A stretch of 7,132 nt of DNA from Calditrichaceae bacterium (lineage in GTDB: Bacteria > Calditrichota > Calditrichia > Calditrichales > Calditrichaceae): positions 1-7,132 of the forward strand of contig JANTFQ010000121.1 of the NCBI GenBank assembly GCA_024763405.1, read 5' to 3'. The notes below the pieces were generated by a model that was not told the origin of the DNA, made no database searches, and saw only the letters and a list, made by a program, of their open reading frames with translations. Both the position numbers and the translations under genes were made by a program. The stretch's first letter is position 1. Each line of letters opens with the position of its first letter. This document shows, in pieces, positions 1 to 4,956 of this stretch.

Positions 1-431
1 AGCTTACTGCCATGTTTTGAAACACAGCAGTTTAGAAGTCGATACAGGGAAAATGGACCGTTGATATCCAAATCCCGTGCAAAGGGGTGGTCTGCCGGCA
101 GAGAAGAATTATCCTCCGGAAGGGCCTTCCAGTTTAAATGTTTGCGATGCAGATGCATTTCTTTTATCTGTTGCCACCATTCAAATTTGCGGATGGTTCT
201 TTTGATAGAACCGTGTATTTTTGCCGTAACAGTAAAAACGAGTAAAAAAAGAAAAACAGAAATGTAGCTGAAAAGTTCACTGCCGAGGTAAAGCGCGGCT
301 ATAGCGGCGACAATCCCGGCGGCGGTGATTACCAGGCGCAGAATTGCAAAACGCCGGCTGCGGGTTTTAAAGATTTCTGTCCGACGGGCTGCTTTAACGA
401 TGGAATGGTCTAAATATTTTTTAATATTCAT
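1..431 (-). CDS. Membrane-anchored MutS-like ATPase, N-terminal part (cut by window edge)
   Basis: The minus-strand frame starts at ATG 431-429 and runs off the window, giving 143 complete codons. Residues 1-27 are basic. Two adjacent hydrophobic segments follow (about 28-48 and 51-70), then a basic amphipathic stretch (75-100). Residues 115-135 read HPFARDLDINGPFSLYRLLN. This is the entry motif of the MutS core domain in MutS-related proteins of the FCB group, which carry N-terminal membrane helices instead of the mismatch-binding domain and end in an ABC-type ATPase. The ATPase part lies outside the window. An AGAGGA motif (450-445 on the minus strand) is a possible ribosome binding site, at a rather long spacing of about 13 nt. 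The family's role is not established; its membrane anchor makes classical mismatch repair doubtful. The family call rests on the HPFARDLD block and the hydrophobic pair. Confidence 0.72.
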   Translation of the reverse strand, partial: MNIKKYLDHSIVKAARRTEIFKTRSRRFAILRLVITAAGIVAAIAALYLGSELFSYISVFLFLLVFTVTAKIHGSIKRTIRKFEWWQQIKEMHLHRKHLNWKALPEDNSSLPADHPFARDLDINGPFSLYRLLNCCVSKHGSK

Positions 432-664
432 TTTTATTTAAGAGTCCTCTACAAAATAAATTAGATATTTTTTGCCGCAGAGGCCACAGAGTGGATTTAA
501 ATTTTTCTCTGTGAGCTCTGTGTTCTCAATGATAACAAAATTTTTTTGCATCGGTCTGGTTCTGAAGAAAACTACGCTGTATTTTTTTAGCTGAAACAAA
601 ATAATTCAAGTCTCGTAAATCCCTCCAAAGTGTCTTCATTGATGTTACGTAATCCGAGGTTTAA
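432..664. promoter_or_regulatory. Divergent intergenic region between the MutS-like and DUF5916 genes
   Basis: This 233-bp AT-rich gap separates two divergently transcribed genes and must hold a promoter for each. I could not find a convincing -35/-10 pair in either direction. Visible content is an imperfect hairpin of a dispersed-repeat type (475-522), a T-rich run (540-547), and a GAGG ribosome binding site (656-659) placed 5 nt before the ATG at 665. No additional ORF with a start signal was seen. Confidence 0.5.
476..522. repeat. Imperfect hairpin, CAGAGGCCACAGAG-type dispersed repeat
   Basis: CAGAGGCCACAGAG (478-491) pairs with CTCTGTGAGCTCTG (507-520) at 12 of 14 positions around a 15-nt AT-rich loop. 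The stem can be extended by a G-T and a C-G pair. Arms of alternating CACAGAG/CTCTGTG are a familiar kind of intergenic repeat in many environmental bacterial genomes. That wider distribution is my recollection and not visible here. No U-run directly follows, so it does not look like an intrinsic terminator. Confidence 0.5.
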
Positions 665-3316
665 ATGAAAAATTATTTGATATCTGTTTTCGTACTTTTT
701 TTAATCCCGATTTTACTTTGGGCACAAAGAGATATTAAAATAGAAAAAAGAACCCATTATGCAACTAAATTGATAAATAAAGCCCCGGTAATTGACGGCA
801 ACCTGGATGATTCTGCCTGGGAATCCGTTGCCTGGGCTGATTCATTTACGCAATTGAATCCCATCGAAGACGCGGTTCCGAGTGAACGGACAATGTTCAA
901 AGTTCTGTACGGCGCGAAAAACATCTATTTTGCCTTTATGTGTTTCGATTCCCAGGCTGAGAAAATAACGGCCAAATTCTCGCGAAGGGATGATGTGGAT
1001 GACAGCGATTTTATCGCGGTTGCGTTGGACAGCTATTTTGATAAACGCACTGCCTTTACGTTTGGTATCAACGCCGCCGGTGTAAAAATGGATATCATTT
1101 TTACCGAGGACGGAGATCGTGCCGATGACAGTTGGGACCCTGTGTGGGAGGGCCGTGTCTCCCGCTTGGATTCCGGCTGGACAGCAGAGATGCGTATCCC
1201 ATACAGCCAGCTGCGTTTTGCCGATGCTAAGGAACAGGTTTGGGGCTTTCAGATTATGCGGAAAATATACCGCAAACAGGAGGAAGATTTTTGGCAGCCG
1301 ATGGCAAAAAATGCACCGGGTATGGTTTCCTTTTTCGGGGTTCTTCGAGGTATTAAAAATATTCAAATGCCGTTGCGGATGGAAATTATGCCCTATGCTG
1401 TGGGGAGCGTTACCCGGTATGAAAAGGAATCCGGCAATCCTTTTGCTAAAGGAACCGATTTTGACGGCAATATCGGGTTAGATGCAAAAATTGGTGTGAC
1501 CAGCGACTTAACGATGGACGTAACCATCAATCCGGATTTTGGCCAGGTGGAGGCCGACCCTTCCGAAGTAAATCTTTCTGCGTATGAATCTTTCTTTGAA
1601 GAGAAGCGGCCCTTTTTTATTGAAGGAAAACATATCTTTTCGTTCCCGGTAGCCATCGGCGACGGCGATATGTCGGCTGAACAATTATTCTACTCGCGCC
1701 GGATCGGGCGCAGGCCGCATTATTATCCCGATAGCGAAGACGGCTTTAATTATGATTATGTCAAACAGCCATCTCAAACGCGTATATTGGGCGCTGCCAA
1801 AATTAGCGGCAAAACTAAAAAAGGCTGGTCGGTTGGAATTTTGGATGCGGTGACAAGTATTGAAAAAGCTGAACTCGATTTGAATGGTAAGCGCAGCCGG
1901 GTTACGGTGGAACCGCTGACCAATTATTTTGTAAACCGCCTGCAAAAAGATTTTAATGACGGCAATACTTCGTTTGGGGGCGTTATTACGGCGGTGAATC
2001 GTAAAATTGAAGATAAACATCTTAATTTTTTGAATAAATCAGCTTATACAGGAGGGATTGATTTTCGTCATCAGTGGGCGGATAAAACCTATTTTGTCAG
2101 TTTTAGAGCGGCGGGTAGTTATCTTATTGGAAAACCGGAAGCCATTGTGCTGGCGCAGCGTTCGGCGGCGCGCTACTTTCAGCGTCCGGATGCCGGTCAT
2201 GTGCATCTGGACAGTTCCCGTACCTCACTTAGCGGACATGGCGGCTCTTATGCCATCGGGCGCGGCGGAAAAAGCAATTGGAATTTTGGTACCGGCGGCA
2301 CCTGGCGTTCTCCGGGATTTGAAATCAACGATTTGGGTTATCTGCGCGAAGCGGATAAGTTTATGAATTTTATCTGGATTAGCTATAATGAACGGAACCC
2401 GGTTGGAATTTTTAGAAATTACAGATTCAATTTTAATGAATGGCAGGGTTGGAATTTTGATGGAGACCATCTTTTTACGGGCGGTAACATTAATGGCGGC
2501 GTGCAGTTTTTAAATTATTGGGGTGTCCATCTTGGCGTTAATCGTCAACAGGCCGGTCTAAATTCCAGTTTGCTGCGCGGCGGGCCGATGGCAGCCTATA
2601 TGGGAAGCTGGAACGGCTGGTTGAGCGGATACAGCGATTCGCGCAAGGATTTACAGATGCGCACTTCTCTTTCGGTAAACCGAAGTGATGATGGCATTTC
2701 CAAACGAATTAGCGGGGATGCCAGGGTTTACTATAAATTAAATGAGAAGGTAAATATTAGTCTGAGTCCTTTTTATACCCACCGGGTAGAAAATCTTCAG
2801 TATGTGGATCAACTGGAATTTGACGGACAGGACCGTTATGTGTTCGGTCAATTAAGGCAAAACACGGCCGGGCTTGTTTTTCGCCTGAATTACAGTCCCA
2901 CTTCAAATTTTTCTGTTCAGTATTTTGGCCAGCCTTTTACTTCCGCCGGAATTTACAGCGCTTTTAAACAGATCGATAATCCCCGCGGAAAAGGTTCTAA
3001 ACGTTATGTTGTTTATACCGGCAATTCTATTTCGTATGACAAAAATAACGAATGGTATTCCATTGATGAAAACGGAGACGGCAGCGAAGATTATGGATTT
3101 GACAAGCCTGATTTTAACGTGCAGGAATTTTTATCCAATTTAGTACTTCGTTGGGAATTTAAGCCGGGTTCACTTTTGTATATTGTCTGGTCGCAAAACC
3201 GCAGCGCCTTTAATAATATGCGGGATTTCTCATTGCAGGAAGATATGAGCGACCTGTTTGATACACATCCCACCAACGTATTTTTGGTTAAAATGAACTA
3301 TTGGTTTTCATTGTAG
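665..3316 (+). CDS. DUF5916 protein with N-terminal CBM9-like domain, probable outer-membrane beta-barrel
   Basis: This 883-residue protein begins with a signal peptide (about 1-21, hydrophobic core VFVLFLIPILLWA, cleavage near A20/Q21). Residues about 35-230 form a carbohydrate-binding-module-9/DOMON-like beta-sandwich: PVIDGNLDDSAW at 41-52, and WEGR followed by GWTAEMRIPYSQLRF at 161-185. The DUF5916 hallmark follows at 287-321, with INPDFGQVEADPSEVNLS and then FFEEKRPFFIEG. The rest (about 330-883) is rich in alternating aromatic and polar beta-strands and ends in NYWFSL, as expected of a C-terminal outer-membrane barrel. The ATG is supported by GAGG 5 nt upstream and by the signal peptide beginning there. 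The frame is intact and of typical family length. Substrate and function are unknown; CBM9 homology suggests a surface ligand such as a glycan, but this is inference. No partner gene lies next to it. Confidence 0.9.
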   Translation: MKNYLISVFVLFLIPILLWAQRDIKIEKRTHYATKLINKAPVIDGNLDDSAWESVAWADSFTQLNPIEDAVPSERTMFKVLYGAKNIYFAFMCFDSQAEKITAKFSRRDDVDDSDFIAVALDSYFDKRTAFTFGINAAGVKMDIIFTEDGDRADDSWDPVWEGRVSRLDSGWTAEMRIPYSQLRFADAKEQVWGFQIMRKIYRKQEEDFWQPMAKNAPGMVSFFGVLRGIKNIQMPLRMEIMPYAVGSVTRYEKESGNPFAKGTDFDGNIGLDAKIGVTSDLTMDVTINPDFGQVEADPSEVNLSAYESFFEEKRPFFIEGKHIFSFPVAIGDGDMSAEQLFYSRRIGRRPHYYPDSEDGFNYDYVKQPSQTRILGAAKISGKTKKGWSVGILDAVTSIEKAELDLNGKRSRVTVEPLTNYFVNRLQKDFNDGNTSFGGVITAVNRKIEDKHLNFLNKSAYTGGIDFRHQWADKTYFVSFRAAGSYLIGKPEAIVLAQRSAARYFQRPDAGHVHLDSSRTSLSGHGGSYAIGRGGKSNWNFGTGGTWRSPGFEINDLGYLREADKFMNFIWISYNERNPVGIFRNYRFNFNEWQGWNFDGDHLFTGGNINGGVQFLNYWGVHLGVNRQQAGLNSSLLRGGPMAAYMGSWNGWLSGYSDSRKDLQMRTSLSVNRSDDGISKRISGDARVYYKLNEKVNISLSPFYTHRVENLQYVDQLEFDGQDRYVFGQLRQNTAGLVFRLNYSPTSNFSVQYFGQPFTSAGIYSAFKQIDNPRGKGSKRYVVYTGNSISYDKNNEWYSIDENGDGSEDYGFDKPDFNVQEFLSNLVLRWEFKPGSLLYIVWSQNRSAFNNMRDFSLQEDMSDLFDTHPTNVFLVKMNYWFSL

Positions 3317-3372
3317 AGATTAATATGAATACCCCTAATCTGAATAGACCAGAAATAGCAATTAACAAAACT

Positions 3373-3496
3373 CAAATATCAAATAAATTCTAAATCATAA
3401 TAATAAACCCCTAAACATAGGGAATCTCTGTCATCTGCTATACCTTGAAAAATTTCGGCAATTGATGTTTCGGAATAGGATCTTATTTGATATTTG
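3373..3496. repeat. Perfect 14-bp inverted repeat flanking 96 bp, MITE-like
   Basis: CAAATATCAAATAA (3373-3386) is the exact reverse complement of TTATTTGATATTTG (3483-3496). The 96 bp between them have no ORF. Such AAATA/TATTT-rich arms recur between genes in several environmental lineages as dispersed non-coding repeats. This could be one such element, or a degenerate miniature inverted-repeat element. No target-site duplication is evident at the outer ends. Confidence 0.4.
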
Positions 3497-3549
3497 TCAT
3501 TTTCTGCCAATAAAAACACAAAATTAAGATTTAAAACACTGCTGTACAT

Positions 3550-3571
3550 AAAAAGCGACGGCGTTTTTTTT
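3550..3571 (+). terminator. Weak candidate intrinsic terminator
   Basis: AAAAA (3550-3554) can pair with TTTTT (3564-3568). Two GC pairs (3556-3557 with 3562-3563) close an ACGG loop, leaving G3555 bulged, and eight consecutive T (3564-3571) follow. The stem is short and mostly A-T, and it lies about 235 bp beyond the DUF5916 stop. It is only a plausible terminator for that transcript. Confidence 0.25.
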
Positions 3572-3710
3572 GTTTTATTATTGCTCTTTTATTGCTTATC
3601 TTGCTTATTATTTTTTTAATCACTGTTTCCTGCAAAAGACGGTTTCCGTATTTCCTTAAATGTTTTGTTTTTTTTGAGAGCTGAATAGTCTCTTGTTTTT
3701 AGAGGGATAT

Positions 3711-3824
3711 ATGCAAACTATTATTTCCATTGAACATCTTGAAAATTTTATCAGCCATTTAGTAGATAAATTCAGTAATCGCCGGGCTATGAAGGATGAA
3801 TTTAATAAAGCAGGTCTGCTGTGA
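3711..3824 (+). CDS. Small ORF, 37 aa, unrecognised
   Basis: An ATG at 3711 preceded by AGAGGGA (3701-3707) opens a 37-residue frame ending at TGA 3822-3824. The product starts MQTIISIEHLENFISHLVDK and continues with FSNRRAMKDEFNKAGLL. It looks like two amphipathic helices with protein-like composition, and I do not recognise a family. The overlapping GTG at 3821 reads on in another frame as VTKVIDSEE to TAA 3848-3850. The ORF may therefore be the frameshifted or truncated start of a slightly longer protein. It lies about 80 bp upstream of the cas3-like remnant in the same direction, so it could be a leftover of the same lost locus. A chance ORF with a chance ribosome binding site cannot be excluded. 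Confidence 0.4.
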   Translation: MQTIISIEHLENFISHLVDKFSNRRAMKDEFNKAGLL

Positions 3825-3901
3825 CTAAGGTGATTGATAGCGAAGAATAATCGTTAGAAGTATAATAAATCAAAGTCAATAAATAGAAAAGAAGGCGAAA
3901 G

Positions 3902-3994
3902 ATGATGAAAGCCAAACCAATTGCCCATTCAGAGAATGATAGGAAGAAGATTCATTTATTCGCTGATCATCTATATTCATCCGCTAATATTTAG
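3902..3994 (+). pseudogene. cas3: cas3 5' remnant (HD-nuclease N-terminus), truncated after 30 codons
   Basis: ATG 3902, with GAAGG (3891-3895) 6 nt upstream, opens a 30-residue frame. It contains IAHSENDRKKIHLFADHLYS (residues 7-26), and its stop TAG is 3992-3994. The pattern AHSEN, then a histidine and DHL, matches the usual start of type I Cas3 proteins. There the histidine of the DHL block begins the HD nuclease fold (here H9, H18, D22-H23-L24). Full Cas3 proteins have roughly 700-900 residues, so almost the whole gene is missing. The stop codon is created at the junction: its final G is the first base of a type I-C-like CRISPR repeat. A TATAAT at 3861-3866 could be a -10 element, but the nearest -35-like TTGATA (3834-3839) is 21 bp away. 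The Cas3 call is by motif memory only and the fragment is short, but the adjoining repeat independently supports it. Confidence 0.6.
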
Positions 3995-4025
3995 TCGCAT
4001 CCCGTGGGGGTGCGTGGATTGAAAT
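3994..4025 (+). CRISPR. Orphan type I-C-like CRISPR repeat
   Basis: These 32 bp have all marks of a type I-C (Dvulg) repeat. They start GTCGCATCCC, carry a hairpin GCATCCC / GTG loop / GGGGTGC (3997-4013, seven pairs including one T-G), and end with the conserved tail GTGGATTGAAAT. Orientation is the same as the preceding cas3-like stub, as expected where a type I-C array lies downstream of its cas operon. No second intact copy follows within a spacer's length; instead the promoter of a toxin-antitoxin operon begins about 30 bp later. It is a solitary repeat and not a functional array. Confidence 0.7.
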
Positions 4026-4057
4026 CCATTTATAACAGCCTAATAAAACAATTTTTC

Positions 4058-4085
4058 TTGCTTTTATACTATCTTGATGTATATT
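4058..4085 (+). promoter_or_regulatory. Candidate sigma-70 promoter of the toxin-antitoxin operon
   Basis: TTGCTT (4058-4063) and TATATT (4080-4085) are separated by 16 bp and lie about 45 bp upstream of the antitoxin ATG. The assignment is by eye, and the region is AT-rich, so chance matches are easy. Confidence 0.35.
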
Positions 4086-4099
4086 AAATGTATTGTTAA

Positions 4100-4109
4100 T
4101 GTAATTACA
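4100..4109. promoter_or_regulatory. Palindrome, candidate antitoxin operator
   Basis: TGTAATTACA is a perfect 10-bp palindrome between the candidate -10 element and the antitoxin ribosome binding site. Ribbon-helix-helix antitoxins of the DinJ/RelB kind usually repress their own operon by binding such palindromes, so this is the obvious operator candidate. That role is inferred from position and symmetry only. Confidence 0.35.
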
Positions 4110-4128
4110 AAAATATAAGGGGATTGAT

Positions 4129-4389
4129 ATGGCCAGGACAGCAATAATTCAAGCAAGAATTGATCCTATCGTAAAAGAAAAGGCACAAAAAATACTAAAT
4201 ACACTAAATATATCTCTCTCTGAAGCAATCTCCCTCTATTTTACTCAAATTAGTTTAAACCGGGGCATTCCTTTTGATGTAAAAATTCCTAACGAATTAA
4301 CTTTATCAACCATTAAAAAATCCGAAAGAGGAAAAGAGCTTCACGAAGTGGACTCAGTAGATGAATTGTTTAAGGAACTTGAACTTTGA
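4129..4389 (+). CDS. dinJ: RelB/DinJ family antitoxin
   Basis: This 86-residue protein has the DinJ architecture. An N-terminal ribbon-helix-helix domain spans residues 3-45: the strand TAIIQARID, then two helices around KEKAQKILNTLN and LSEAISLYFTQISLNRG. The family-typical IPFDVKIPN follows at 47-55, then an acidic C-terminal tail (56-86) that should wrap the toxin. Length agrees with E. coli DinJ (86 residues). The ATG has AAGGGGA 5 nt upstream (4117-4123). Its stop overlaps the toxin start (4386-4389), so the two are translationally coupled. It should neutralise the downstream ribonuclease and repress the operon, probably through the palindrome at 4100-4109. The gene is visibly more AT-rich than the DUF5916 and nfeD genes on either side, which suggests lateral acquisition. 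Confidence 0.9.
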   Translation: MARTAIIQARIDPIVKEKAQKILNTLNISLSEAISLYFTQISLNRGIPFDVKIPNELTLSTIKKSERGKELHEVDSVDELFKELEL

Positions 4390-4652
4390 CGATTAAATAT
4401 ACATCTCAATTTAAGAAAGACTACAAACGCATTAAAAAACAAAATAGAGATTTAACAAAACTTCATGTCTTAATTGAAAAATTGGTGAACAATGAGACGC
4501 TTGACGCAAAATATAATGACCATAATTTATCAGGTAGTTTAAAAGGTTACCGGGATTGCCACTTAGAACCTGATTGGTTAATTATTTATAAAATTTCTCA
4601 AGAAATATTAATTTTAGAGAGAACCGGTTCACATTCTGAACTATTTAAATAA
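4386..4652 (+). CDS. yafQ: YafQ-family (RelE superfamily) mRNA interferase toxin
   Basis: This 88-residue toxin starts at TTG 4386, with AAGGA (4372-4376) 9 nt upstream. The start overlaps the antitoxin TGA by 4 nt. All YafQ active-site positions appear present: H46, H59, D63, W64, H83 and F87. They correspond, with a constant offset of four, to H50, H63, D67, W68, H87 and F91 of E. coli YafQ. The blocks are DHNLSGSLKGYRDCHLEPDW (45-64) and ERTGSHSELF (78-87). YafQ is a ribosome-dependent ribonuclease that cleaves mRNA in the A site, so the toxin should be catalytically competent. No frameshift is seen. The weak TTG start keeps toxin output below antitoxin output. The pair lies between CRISPR-like repeats (3994-4025 and 4730-4818), an unusual setting. 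Confidence 0.92.
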   Translation: MTIKYTSQFKKDYKRIKKQNRDLTKLHVLIEKLVNNETLDAKYNDHNLSGSLKGYRDCHLEPDWLIIYKISQEILILERTGSHSELFK

Positions 4653-4729
4653 TAGTTTATCCCTCAAAAAAACCATATTTCTACCAACAAATAATTTTAG
4701 CAAAATAGATGTTAAACATAATTTTATAT

Positions 4730-4818
4730 GTCTTGCTCCATGGGACTGTGTGGATAAAAACCCTTCGACTTCGCTCAGGGTACGACGGGTCGTACCTCGT
4801 GGGTGTGTGGATAGAAAC
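4730..4818 (+). CRISPR. Two degenerate type I-C-like CRISPR repeats with a 27-bp interval
   Basis: Repeat A (4730-4761) begins GTC and ends GTGTGGATAAAAAC. By my hand alignment it matches the repeat at 3994-4025 at 20 of 32 positions without gaps. Repeat B (4789-4818) begins GTCGTACCTCGTGGG and ends GTGTGGATAGAAAC. It matches at 24 positions with a 2-bp gap. Both share the start GTC, the central GGG and the GTGGAT...AAA tail, in the same orientation as the first repeat. The interval of 27 bp (4762-4788) is shorter than normal type I-C spacers (about 33-36 bp). It consists mostly of a dispersed element. The spacing, decay and missing cas genes argue for array remnants. A chance composite tandem duplication is the alternative. 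Confidence 0.45.
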
Positions 4819-4838
4819 CCTTCGATTACGCTCAAGGG
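4747..4838. repeat. Tandem 57-bp unit carrying a dispersed CCCTTCGA...CTCAGGG element
   Basis: TGTGTGGATA occurs at 4747-4756 and again at 4804-4813, a period of 57 bp. Each copy runs into a near-identical element: CCCTTCGACTTCGCTCAGGG at 4761-4780, and a 21-bp variant at 4818-4838 with CTCAAGGG at its end. On the minus strand these elements read TLSEVEGF or PERSRR in spurious frames, a signature I know from intergenic repeats in many environmental genomes. A perfect inverted repeat GGTACGAC/GTCGTACC (4779-4786 and 4789-4796, 2-nt gap) joins the end of the first element to the start of the second CRISPR-like repeat. Confidence 0.6.
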
Positions 4839-4956
4839 CCAAAGGGGGACGATAACCCGGTTTGTATTCCACATACTTTCAAAAAACAGCTTGCTTTAAA
4901 AACAGATTCCCTCTATTTTTCCCTAAAGACATTCAATTAATTCAGATAGGGAAAAA

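Larger units (their letters stand above)
3317..3710. other. AT-rich non-coding stretch downstream of the DUF5916 gene
   Basis: About 390 bp without a supportable gene. A small AGATTA/TAATCT inverted repeat (3317-3322 with 3336-3341) sits right after the DUF5916 stop. A perfect 14-bp inverted-repeat pair (3373-3386 and 3483-3496) follows, then a weak terminator-like stem with eight T (3550-3571). A long run of T-rich sequence (about 3564-3680) completes it. No start codon with both a ribosome binding site and a sizeable open frame was seen on the plus strand. Base composition is clearly more AT-rich than the flanking long genes. Confidence 0.5.
4653..4956. other. Intergenic region between the toxin gene and nfeD
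   Basis: This 304-bp gap contains no supportable gene. Its first part (4653-4729) is AT-rich, with no clear terminator after the toxin. Positions 4730-4838 hold two degenerate CRISPR-like repeats, each followed by a CCCTTCGA-type dispersed element. Positions 4839-4956 must include the nfeD promoter, which I could not identify. AGGGA (4948-4952) is the likely nfeD ribosome binding site. Confidence 0.5.

Noticed and set aside
61..267. Plus-strand ORF opposite the MutS-like gene
   Set aside because: It lies antisense within the MutS-like frame, begins at a non-ATG start, and has cysteine-rich, unfamily-like composition. The minus-strand frame has a recognisable motif block.
540..547. T-run after the 476-522 hairpin as an intrinsic terminator
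   Set aside because: The T-run starts about 18 bp after the stem and both flanking genes are transcribed away from this region.
842..3276. Several ORFs in other frames inside the DUF5916 gene
   Set aside because: All are shadows of the long frame, which has a signal peptide and the DUF5916 motif.
3317..3341. AGATTA/TAATCT hairpin as the DUF5916 gene terminator
   Set aside because: A 6-bp A/T-rich stem with a 13-nt loop and no following U-run is too weak.
3994..4818. A functional CRISPR array
   Set aside because: Only one repeat is intact, the other two are decayed, the intervals are 704 and 27 bp, and no cas gene is complete in the window. It is better called remnants.
4641..4874. Two overlapping minus-strand ORFs (77 and 63 codons) reading TLSEVEGF and PERSRR
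   Set aside because: They translate the tandem dispersed repeats. These peptides are familiar spurious products of that element, there is no clear ribosome binding site, and the two frames overlap each other.
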